Positions 1-5,941 of a DNA stretch of 8,331 nt are shown here, piece after piece. The translations under genes were made by a program, and so were the position numbers. Below the pieces are notes generated by a model that saw only the letters and a list, made by a program, of their open reading frames with translations, had not been told where the DNA came from and searched no databases. Position 1 is the first letter of the stretch, and each line of letters begins with the position of its first letter. The DNA is from an uncultured Prevotella sp. (lineage in GTDB: Bacteria; Bacteroidota; Bacteroidia; Bacteroidales; Bacteroidaceae): the NCBI GenBank assembly GCA_938028745.1, contig CALIZL010000052.1:1-8331 (forward strand), read 5' to 3'.

Positions 1-441
1 TTCGATTACTAATTTACAAAGAAAATTCGACAAACTGTTATTTTTCTATCTATTTGTTAGGGTGGGAAACTTTAGTTATAAACCCATCAACTCATAGACT
101 CATCAATTCACAATGCTTAAATTGTTTCTTTTGTTTTTACAAATCCACTCCGATTTCAGCTCCGTTCTAGCGAAAATTAAGCCCTAAAAGCAGGCAAATA
201 GCCACCATTTTGAGCCTTACGCCTTTCGTTTTCTGTCCATTTTTAAGACCATTGCCTGCGTTTTGCACCATTTAGCCTTTCTAGTTTGGTTGCCAACTCG
301 TATTTTTCAACCCCCAAATACCCACTTTTTATCCCTAAAATCCTACTTTTTAACGACTATTTTGCCCTTTCCGGCCATGTGTTTCATGGTTCTAAAAGGG
401 TTTGTTTATACAATTGCTGTGGATGTTTATGCTTTTTGCCT
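1..441. other. AT-rich intergenic region without a supported gene
   Basis: No reading frame here looks like a protein. The sequence is AT-rich with many T runs and short degenerate repeats. At 257-278 there is one isolated 22-base unit, starting TGCGTTTTGCACC and ending ATTTAGCCT. It matches the array unit at 464-485 in 19 of 22 bases, so the repeat family reaches further left than the array. A short run at 88-112 contains two similar pieces (CATCAACTCAT and CTCATCAATTCA), like the low-complexity 9-11 bp repeats often seen between Bacteroidales genes. I see no tRNA, promoter or terminator that I can defend. Confidence 0.6.
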
Positions 442-639
442 TGTGTTTAGCAGCACTTTACACTGCATTTTGCACCATTTTACCTTGCGTTTAGCACCAA
501 AACGCACTGCATTTAGCACCAAAACGCACTGCATTTAGCACCAAAACGCACTGCATTTAGCATCAAAATACACTGCATTTAGCGGTACATTGCATTGCAT
601 TTTGCGCTATATTGCACTATATTTAGCAGCAAATAGCCC
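442..639. repeat. 22-bp tandem repeat array, nine units
   Basis: Nine head-to-tail units of exactly 22 bp start at 442, 464, 486, 508, 530, 552, 574, 596 and 618. The consensus begins TGCATTTAGCACC and ends AAAACGCAC. Units 508-529 and 530-551 are identical, 486-507 differs from them by one base and 552-573 by a few, while the outer units are clearly degraded. That gradient is typical of tandem arrays homogenised by slippage or recombination at the centre. There are no unique spacers, so this is not CRISPR. Because 22 is not a multiple of 3, a coding repeat is unlikely. A 22-bp period is close to two turns of B-DNA, so each unit would face the same side of the helix. The function is unknown. 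Confidence 0.92.
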
Positions 640-827
640 CAAAATGGGTGTAAATGGCGGTTATCTTAAATAAATATTCATTTTGCCAGCATCGTAAGCT
701 ACCCCCTTTTTGCATCATAACAAACCTTCGCGAGAATCGATTTTTTGCGGCCTGGTTAAAGATTGGTGGATAAAAAGGCACTCATAATGTTAAAATTTGT
801 GCTGAAAAGCGGACAAAAAGTGCTAGG

Positions 828-864
828 TAGACGAGTAGGCGAGTTAACAAGTTGACAAGTTGGC
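828..864. repeat. Short 8-10 bp quasi-tandem repeat
   Basis: The stretch reads as successive imperfect copies of a short unit: GACGAGTAG, GCGAGTTAAC, AAGTTGAC, AAGTTGGC. Its reverse complement resembles the CATCAACTCAT-type sequence at 88-112. This is a low-complexity intergenic repeat with no visible function and may vary in length between strains. Confidence 0.6.
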
Positions 865-888
865 TATATGCCGAAGTTGGCTGTTCTT

Positions 889-910
889 TTTCTCCACATG
901 TGGTAAGAAA
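889..910. promoter_or_regulatory. Operator-like palindrome around CCACATGTGG
   Basis: CCACATGTGG (894-903) is a perfect 10-bp palindrome. It is flanked by TTTCT on the left and AGAAA on the right, which extends the symmetry with a 2-base bulge (TA at 904-905). Symmetric sites of this size are typical of dimeric DNA-binding proteins, or the site could form a small hairpin in RNA. It lies almost 400 bases before the ATPase gene, so a role in controlling that operon is only a guess. Confidence 0.3.
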
Positions 911-1234
911 TGTTGTTAAACGCTTGGAAGATTACGTTTTTTTTACGAAATTTGCCGTCATCAGTGCGCAACTCCGTGGAAGAACACTTTGTGGCAAGTA
1001 CACATCATGGCACAATAGCTGATTGGCCAATGGGGCAAGGCGCGTTTGGAAGGTCTAAAATAAGCATTTAGGCAGATTCTAAAAATTGCCTTTGCCGTAT
1101 TTTTAGCTTTTAGCTGAGCAAGTTTTGCTTACTTCTTGAAGGGGCATGGTGAACTATACTTTCTGAAAGAGAAAGCAAAAGATGCCAGATAAAAGGAAAA
1201 AGACGGTGAAGAGCAACACAAGGAACAACAATTG

Positions 1235-1242
1235 AACCTTTG
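1235..1242 (+). promoter_or_regulatory. Weak candidate -7 element before the ABC operon
   Basis: AACCTTTG differs by one base from the Bacteroidetes -7 consensus TAnnTTTG and resembles the clear TACCTTTG upstream of ilvE. It lies 44 bases before the ATPase start codon, a sensible leader length. No good -33 TTG/TTTG element is visible at the usual 19-21 base distance, so this is a tentative call. Confidence 0.2.
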
Positions 1243-1286
1243 CGGGGAATTTTTAGAACATGCCTTTAACACGATAAACATACACC

Positions 1287-2000
1287 ATGTTAGAAATAGA
1301 TAACCTGTCGTTTACATATCAGAAATCGGGGAATGTCATCTTCAGCAACTTCTCCACGCGTTTTTCACCAGGCCATATCTATGGCTTGTTAGGTCCTAAT
1401 GGGGCAGGTAAAACCACGTTGCTCTACCTTATGTCGGGCTTGTTGAGGCCCGACGAGGGACAAGTTACGTTCAACGACATCAATGTGCGGTTGCGAAAAC
1501 CGTCAACCACTGCCGACATCTTCATCGTTCCCGATGAGTACGAGCTGCCGCGCGTGTCGCTGTCAGAGTATATTCGCGTTAACAGCGTGTTCTATCCGCG
1601 TTTCTCTCACGACGATTTGCGGCGTTATCTAGATGTGTTCGGCATGACCGAAGACACGCACCTGGGTAACCTTTCGTTGGGACAGGGCAAGAAAGTGTTC
1701 ATGAGTTTTGCTATGGCTACGCACACGCGCGTGCTGTTGATGGACGAACCCACCAATGGGTTGGACATTCCGGGGAAGGCGCAGTTTAGAAAATTCCTTA
1801 CCGAGGGGCGCACGCCTGAGAGCATCTTCGTGGTTTCTACACACCAAGTGAAGGACATTGAACAGGTGCTAGACCACATTGTGATGTTCGACAACAGCAA
1901 GATATTGGCCAATGCCGACATGCAGAGTATTTTCCCCGATGGAAAGATAGACCTTGAACGCTATTTTAACGAGCGCATAAACCAACAAACAGCCGAATAA
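1287..2000 (+). CDS. ABC transporter ATP-binding protein
   Basis: A 237-residue cytoplasmic ATPase of an ABC-2 type transporter; it should hydrolyse ATP to drive the membrane proteins encoded directly downstream. Visible motifs are Walker A GPNGAGKTT (36-44), the signature LSLGQ (129-133, a variant of LSGGQ), Walker B VLLMDEP (149-155, catalytic Glu154), the D-loop GLD (158-160) and the H-loop His186 in STHQ. The Q-loop position reads IVPDEYELP (80-88), with Asp/Glu where glutamine is usual; acidic residues at this site occur in some YtrB/CcmA-like ATPases. The length is normal for a single nucleotide-binding domain, and there is no fused membrane domain. The ATG at 1287 gives a start just ahead of the first beta strand (MLEIDNLSFTY). 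It is the first gene of the operon, with only 14 bases to the permease. The substrate cannot be predicted. Confidence 0.93.
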   Translation: MLEIDNLSFTYQKSGNVIFSNFSTRFSPGHIYGLLGPNGAGKTTLLYLMSGLLRPDEGQVTFNDINVRLRKPSTTADIFIVPDEYELPRVSLSEYIRVNSVFYPRFSHDDLRRYLDVFGMTEDTHLGNLSLGQGKKVFMSFAMATHTRVLLMDEPTNGLDIPGKAQFRKFLTEGRTPESIFVVSTHQVKDIEQVLDHIVMFDNSKILANADMQSIFPDGKIDLERYFNERINQQTAE

Positions 2001-2008
2001 GGAGGAGG
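2001..2008 (+). promoter_or_regulatory. Strong Shine-Dalgarno GGAGGAGG before the first permease
   Basis: GGAGGAGG follows the ATPase stop codon immediately and ends 6 bases before the permease ATG at 2015. It fixes that start. Extended Shine-Dalgarno sequences are uncommon in Bacteroidetes, where A-rich leaders dominate, and none of the other four genes in this window has one. Confidence 0.7.
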
Positions 2009-2014
2009 AATAGT

Positions 2015-3703
2015 ATGAACGACAACTTTAACGCGTCGCGCTTTTGGGCCTATCTCAATAAACTGCTGGTAGAACGTTGGCGCACCAACCTTTTGCGCGT
2101 GGCCATCCTTTTTGGCTGCATGGTGATAATAGAACTGTGGATGGCCTCGGTGTCGTACGATAGGGATGAAACGTCTTACGATAGGGCGGTGGGGCTTCTT
2201 TTTCCCATTTTCTCGCTTATCCTGCTGGTTTCCGGTTGCTTTTTTGCCTCCGAAATACTCAGTGGGGCACGTCGTAAAGCCGAACGTATTGGGGCGTTGA
2301 CTTTTCCTGTGACGCCTTTTGAAAACTGGCTTGCCCGCTGGGTAATCTCCATACCGCTTTATTTGGTGTGTTTCTTAGTGTGCATGTATGTGGCCGATGG
2401 CCTTCGCGTGGCGCTTTTCTCGGCCATATATCCCAAAACGCCCATTGCGTTTATCTCTATTTGGAGGGGAGAAGAGTATGACAGAGAAGTGCTTTTCAAT
2501 GCTTGGCTTGTATACTTTTGGTGTACAGCCGTTTACGCCTTGGGTAGCATTCTCTTTGTAAAGCGCTCCATACTAAAAACCACGCTAACCCTTTTCATCC
2601 TCTTTTGGATTACAGCCTTCGTGGTGCTTGGCCTCGTGATGGTTTCTAGCGGCAACTATAATAATATCTTTGAAAGCGTGCTAGTGGCCTATGGCTGGCT
2701 TTCCATACCGTTCCTTTGGTGGCTTTCGTATAACTGCTTTAAAGAGATGGAGGTGGTAGACACATTCTCGTTCAACGGCTCTAAGGCTTGGGTTGTGGGC
2801 TATTTTGCTGTGTCGATATTGCTCATAGGCATTTGCGCAACGTTTGATAAGGCGGCAATAGATTACGTGGGACCTGACTCCGCAGACGAAACGGCCATCT
2901 TCTTGGAACGAACCGTTGAGAAACCAATTGCCCCCATAGCGGTGGTTCAGTTTGAAGACTCGTCTAGTACAGACTTGGCAGAGGAATATAACCTTACTCT
3001 CGCAGTGGAAGTGAACTATGTTAGCGATGCGTCTAAGTGTTCGGTTATTTATCCGGAGCAGGTTATACAAGTGAGGCAGCAGGGCGACACCTTATATTAT
3101 ACGTACAACCCCGAACTGTATAAGCGCGATAAGGAGTATATGAACTTTGTGAATGGGATTGACGGCATGGCCGATGCTAGTACGGCCTGCTACGAAGAGA
3201 ATATTACCTACCAAATTAAAGGAGCCGACGGAAAGATACGAACGGCTATTGATAAGCATTATAATGATGGGAATAAGGTGCGAATTGTGATAAACACGCT
3301 GCCAGGGAACCTTGCGGTTAGGCAAACAAATAGACAAAGCACCTTGATTGGCGCAGGTAAAACCAAAGGCGTTAGTGTTGAAGGCGGATTTAGTTTGGAG
3401 CTAGACTCTTTGTCGCACATCGATGCTTTGTCGGTGGTGGGTATGCGAGTCTTTAAGGTAGGAACTGCACAGGTAAACCGTCTGGTTGTTACGCTTAGAA
3501 AAAATGAGGATGATGAAGAGGAAATGGAAACCCGGTTCAACACCGATTATCCCGCGGTGATAAACCACGTGGTGGTAAAGGGGGCTGGCAAACTGAGCGG
3601 GTTGAGCAAGATGGCGTGCAAGCGCATTGAGTTGTTGCCCGATAGCGTTGGCAGTATTTCGCTGGAAATGAGGGACGTGACACGCAGGATGGTGCTAGAA
3701 TAG
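2015..3703 (+). CDS. ABC-2-like permease with large periplasmic C-terminal domain (copy 1)
   Basis: A 562-residue membrane protein. I count seven hydrophobic segments at about 28-47, 58-78, 105-127, 163-182, 189-211, 222-242 and 257-276. Basic loops (SGARRKAER at 83-91, KRSILK at 183-188) place the N-terminus in the cytoplasm and residues 277-562 in the periplasm. The cytoplasmic loop between TM2 and TM3 carries LTFPVTPFENWLARW (95-109), resembling the LPxS-EK-type motif of Bacteroidetes ABC-2 permeases and a likely ATPase contact. The C-terminal part is rich in short alternating beta strands (NLAVRQ, GVSVEGG, NHVVVKGAG), loosely recalling the GIN/DUF2807 head domain. Cys342 and Cys535 are shared with the downstream paralog and could form a disulfide. 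Its position behind the ATPase makes it the membrane partner. The permease role is well supported; the domain identity is inferred. Confidence 0.85.
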   Translation: MNDNFNASRFWAYLNKLLVERWRTNLLRVAILFGCMVIIELWMASVSYDRDETSYDRAVGLLFPIFSLILLVSGCFFASEILSGARRKAERIGALTFPVTPFENWLARWVISIPLYLVCFLVCMYVADGLRVALFSAIYPKTPIAFISIWRGEEYDREVLFNAWLVYFWCTAVYALGSILFVKRSILKTTLTLFILFWITAFVVLGLVMVSSGNYNNIFESVLVAYGWLSIPFLWWLSYNCFKEMEVVDTFSFNGSKAWVVGYFAVSILLIGICATFDKAAIDYVGPDSADETAIFLERTVEKPIAPIAVVQFEDSSSTDLAEEYNLTLAVEVNYVSDASKCSVIYPEQVIQVRQQGDTLYYTYNPELYKRDKEYMNFVNGIDGMADASTACYEENITYQIKGADGKIRTAIDKHYNDGNKVRIVINTLPGNLAVRQTNRQSTLIGAGKTKGVSVEGGFSLELDSLSHIDALSVVGMRVFKVGTAQVNRLVVTLRKNEDDEEEMETRFNTDYPAVINHVVVKGAGKLSGLSKMACKRIELLPDSVGSISLEMRDVTRRMVLE

Positions 3704-3935
3704 CACGAAAGTTATGCGTGGATACGCCCCTGCGCTGGTGACGAATACGCCCATTTGCATGCAAGGGCATGTGCTTTTGCAGTGCAACGCTAGGACATTG
3801 TCGCCTTGTTTCGAGGGGGAATAGCGTGCCTGCGCATGTGGGGCGCGCGTTCGTAACCGCTTGTCGTGGGCAATATTACTTCACGTGTTGTTGCCGAACA
3901 CTCCCCTCCATACTCTCAAAGAATACAGAAAAACA
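3704..3935. other. Gap between the two permease paralogs
   Basis: These 232 bases carry no gene and show no resemblance to the region upstream of the first permease, so the duplicated block seems to start near the start codon. The gap holds a small hairpin GCGT-GGAT-ACGC (3716-3727), a repeated ATACGCCC (3722-3729 and 3745-3752) and a stronger hairpin at 3755-3787. I find no good TAnnTTTG promoter element. The second permease may be transcribed by read-through or from a promoter I cannot recognise. Confidence 0.5.
3755..3787. other. Hairpin with 10-bp stem between the permease genes
   Basis: TTGCATGCAA (3755-3764) pairs with TTGCAGTGCAA (3777-3787) over 10 base pairs with one bulged G (3782), around the 12-base loop GGGCATGTGCTT. 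The left arm is itself a perfect palindrome. No T-run follows, so it is not a standard intrinsic terminator. It could reduce read-through, protect the upstream mRNA end, or serve as a protein site. Confidence 0.4.
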
Positions 3936-5642
3936 ATGAGCAGCATGAACGATAATTTCAGCTTTAACCGCTTTTGGGCCTACTTTACTAAACTGCTGGT
4001 AGAACGCTGGCAGACCAACAAGATGCGCCTGGCCATACTCTTTGGGAGCATAGCCATGATAGAGTTGTGGATAGCTTTTGCTACATATAGCAAAAGCTCG
4101 TCTAGCACCGACAAGGCAGTGGATATTCTTCTTGTTGTTTTTGTCATCGTCCTTTTCATATTGGGAGCTATGTCGGCATCCGAAATGCTGAGTGGTGCGC
4201 AACGAAAAGCTGAACGGATAAGCGCGCTGACGTTCCCTGTAACGCCTTTTGAGAACTGGCTTGCACGTTGGATAATCTGCATTCCCCTCTTTTTGGTGTG
4301 TTTCTTGGTATGTTTGTATTTGGCAGATGGCCTTCGTGTGCTCCTTTTCGGGATGCTATACCCCCAAATAGAACTCAAATTCATACCGCTGTGGGGCGAC
4401 TCGGAGTCGACTTATAATTTCGCCGCTGCTATTTGGTTGAGTTATTTTGCGTGTACGGCCATTTATTCCTTGGGTAGCGTTTTCTTTGTTAAGCGCGCCT
4501 TGCTTAAAACCACGCTTTCCCTCTTCTTACTTTATTGGATAATGGGCTTTCTGCCCTTTTTCTTTATCTTCAAGCATTCACTACTTACAAGCTCATACGG
4601 CGAGTCGATTTTAATTTGGTATTCTTGGCTTTCAGTCATATTTGTTTGGTGGCTGTCTTACCTGTGTTTCAAAGATATGGAGGTGGTAGATAGTGCTGCT
4701 CTCACACGTACGAAGCTCTGGGTGGTGGGTTATTTTGTCTTAACCTTTCTGCTTTTATGTGCCGGGGCACTGATCCCCTTTTCGCAAAGTGACGAGCCGA
4801 AGAAAATCGTTGAGGATAGAATATTTGTTTATTTGGACCGAACAACCGAAAAACGCATTGCTCCGGTGTCGATAATTATGTATGATGCGACAAACAGAGC
4901 AGATAAAAACATTGGCAGCTCCCTTCGCCTGGCGGTGGAGGTCAATGTCGTTAGCGATGCTTCGCAGTGTTCTGTTATTTATCCTGAGCAGTTAATAACA
5001 GTGAAACAAAAGGGCGACACCTTATATTACGCGCTTTCCGACTCGTTAGAAGATGGTGATTTCTCTCGTCTAGAATTTTTAAATGGTCCTGATGGTGATG
5101 CTAATTCTAGGGAGGCTGACGATATAGGCCAGATGCCATACCTTATTAAAGGGGCTGATGGAAAGGTGCGTACAGCCATAGACCAGAATTACACCAACGA
5201 CAAGAAGGTGCGAATAATAGTGAATACCTTGCCTGGAACATTGCGGGTTAAGCAATCGGGCCGTCAAAGAACATTGTTGGGTGCAGGAGATATGAAAAAT
5301 GTGACGGTGGAAGGTGGCGATGAATTGATACTAACTTCAAAGGTAAGGATAGACAACTTGACGGTAAAGGGTAAGTCTTCGATCGATTTTGGTGATGCCT
5401 ACATCAATAAGATGGTGCTGAAATCCATTGGCGGCGATGAATACGACAGATCTATTAATGTCAATTTTAAAGCAGGCAATAAGGGATTGGTAAACCTCAT
5501 GGTGATAAATGGTTCGGCAAGTGTGGATGGTTTGACTGATGTTCGTTGCAAACGTATAGAACTAACACCCGCAAAAGACAGAAAAATGAATATGGAAATT
5601 AGGGGGATATGGCACAAAACGGTGATACAAGGTAATGAATGA
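3936..5642 (+). CDS. ABC-2-like permease with large periplasmic C-terminal domain (copy 2, tandem paralog)
   Basis: A 568-residue paralog of the preceding permease, alignable from end to end: MNDNF..RFWAY..KLLVERW at the N-terminus, the TM2-TM3 loop with ALTFPVTPFENWLARW (97-112), CSVIYPEQ (345-352), IKGADGK.RTAID (404-416) and CKRIEL (538-543). The topology is the same, with seven membrane segments up to about residue 281, then a beta-rich periplasmic domain. Cys345 and Cys538 are 193 residues apart, exactly as in copy 1. I chose the ATG at 3936 because an A-rich leader (ACAGAAAAACA) precedes it; the ATG at 3945 matches the start of copy 1 and is the alternative. The longer frame from a TTG at 3861 is not supported by the paralog. 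It probably pairs with copy 1 as a heterodimer on the single ATPase. Substrate unknown. Confidence 0.84.
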   Translation: MSSMNDNFSFNRFWAYFTKLLVERWQTNKMRLAILFGSIAMIELWIAFATYSKSSSSTDKAVDILLVVFVIVLFILGAMSASEMLSGAQRKAERISALTFPVTPFENWLARWIICIPLFLVCFLVCLYLADGLRVLLFGMLYPQIELKFIPLWGDSESTYNFAAAIWLSYFACTAIYSLGSVFFVKRALLKTTLSLFLLYWIMGFLPFFFIFKHSLLTSSYGESILIWYSWLSVIFVWWLSYLCFKDMEVVDSAALTRTKLWVVGYFVLTFLLLCAGALIPFSQSDEPKKIVEDRIFVYLDRTTEKRIAPVSIIMYDATNRADKNIGSSLRLAVEVNVVSDASQCSVIYPEQLITVKQKGDTLYYALSDSLEDGDFSRLEFLNGPDGDANSREADDIGQMPYLIKGADGKVRTAIDQNYTNDKKVRIIVNTLPGTLRVKQSGRQRTLLGAGDMKNVTVEGGDELILTSKVRIDNLTVKGKSSIDFGDAYINKMVLKSIGGDEYDRSINVNFKAGNKGLVNLMVINGSASVDGLTDVRCKRIELTPAKDRKMNMEIRGIWHKTVIQGNE

Positions 5643-5670
5643 TGTTGTTAGAAACATCTTTGTTGGGCAC
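5641..5670 (+). terminator. Weak terminator-like hairpin at the end of the permease gene
   Basis: GATGTT (5641-5646) pairs with AACATC (5653-5658) around GTTAGA, and TTTGTT follows. The stem begins within the stop codon of the second permease. It is AT-rich and the T tract is interrupted, so termination would be inefficient at best. Confidence 0.25.
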
Positions 5671-5713
5671 TTGCAAGCTGTTTGGACAAGCCTTTTAGGG
5701 GGCTGCCTGTCGC

Positions 5714-5756
5714 CATGCAGCGGGCAAGCATGTTGTGTTTGCCTGCTTTCTGCATG
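5714..5756. terminator. Long hairpin downstream of the ABC operon, possible terminator
   Basis: CATGCAG (5714-5720) pairs with CTGCATG (5750-5756), and inside it CGGGCAA (5721-5727) pairs with TTGCCTG (5739-5745, one G·U). This gives 14 base pairs with a 4-base bulge (CTTT, 5746-5749) and an 11-base loop. It lies between the ABC operon and the ilvE promoter, where a transcript end is expected. No clean T-run follows, so it may act as an mRNA 3' end or barrier instead of a classic intrinsic terminator. Confidence 0.45.
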
Positions 5757-5820
5757 TCTTCGTGGACTGGAATTTTGCCTTGATGTATGTCGGCTCGTTA
5801 CAAAAAACAACGGCCAACGG

Positions 5821-5851
5821 TTGTGTGGGTGCTGTTAATTGATTACCTTTG
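5821..5851 (+). promoter_or_regulatory. Bacteroidetes-type promoter of ilvE
   Basis: TACCTTTG (5844-5851) is a perfect match to the -7 consensus TAnnTTTG used by the primary sigma factor of Bacteroidetes. TTG (5821-5823, in GGTTGTG) lies 20 bases upstream and fits the -33 element. Transcription should start near 5857, giving a leader of about 85 bases to the ilvE ATG. ACAAC (5807-5811) and GTTGT (5820-5824) form a small inverted repeat over the -33 box, a possible operator. Confidence 0.7.
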
Positions 5852-5875
5852 TACTTCACGAAACGAAAAATCGAG

Positions 5876-5924
5876 GCCCTCTCCCAATGCCTTTAATCGT
5901 GGAACGGCAATAGGCGGGGGTGGC
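5876..5924 (+). promoter_or_regulatory. Possible leader-peptide attenuator of ilvE (mini-ORF MPLIVERQ)
   Basis: Within the ilvE leader an ATG at 5887 opens an 8-codon frame, MPLIVERQ, ending in TAG at 5911-5913. It has consecutive Leu, Ile and Val codons, the three products of the pathway. GCCCTCTCC (5876-5884) can pair with GGGGGTGGC (5916-5924): eight pairs including two G·U and one mismatch, so the stem encloses the whole mini-ORF. A ribosome on the mini-ORF would prevent this stem. The mini-ORF has no ribosome-binding sequence, and three such codons in a row can arise by chance, so this is a hypothesis. Confidence 0.25.
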
Positions 5925-5941
5925 GAAAATAAAATTAAAAC

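Larger units (their letters stand above)
640..1286. other. Intergenic region upstream of the ABC operon
   Basis: About 650 bases without a convincing gene. Contents: a short quasi-repeat at 828-864, an operator-like palindrome at 889-910, small hairpins such as AGCAA-GTT-TTGCT at 1117-1129, and a 53-codon frame at 910-1071 that I do not trust. No transcription regulator of the GntR type, which often precedes this sort of ABC ATPase in other bacteria, is encoded here. The leader just before the ATPase start is A-rich with no Shine-Dalgarno sequence, which is normal for Bacteroidetes. Confidence 0.6.

Noticed and set aside
263..538. 91-residue reading frame on the + strand
   Set aside because: It starts at TTG, has low-complexity composition, and its end is made of the 22-bp repeat read in shifting frames. 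There is no ribosome-binding context or recognisable domain.
442..639. CRISPR array
   Set aside because: The 22-bp units are directly adjacent with no unique spacers, and no cas genes are present.
910..1071. 53-residue frame starting MLLNAWKITFFLRNLP
   Set aside because: No ribosome site, it runs through an eight-T homopolymer, and nothing in it is recognisable. A small protein cannot be excluded but is not supported.
640..1286. tRNA, riboswitch or regulator gene before the ABC operon
   Set aside because: No cloverleaf, no recognised riboswitch core and no helix-turn-helix frame could be found by eye.
3861..3935. N-terminal extension of the second permease from a TTG
   Set aside because: The paralog begins at MNDNF, and the extra 25 residues have no counterpart there. 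The A-rich leader lies before the ATG at 3936.
5635..5838. 67-residue cysteine-rich frame overlapping the end of the second permease
   Set aside because: It covers the long hairpin at 5714-5756 and the -33 region of the ilvE promoter, and its cysteines come from TG-rich intergenic sequence. I see no family resemblance.
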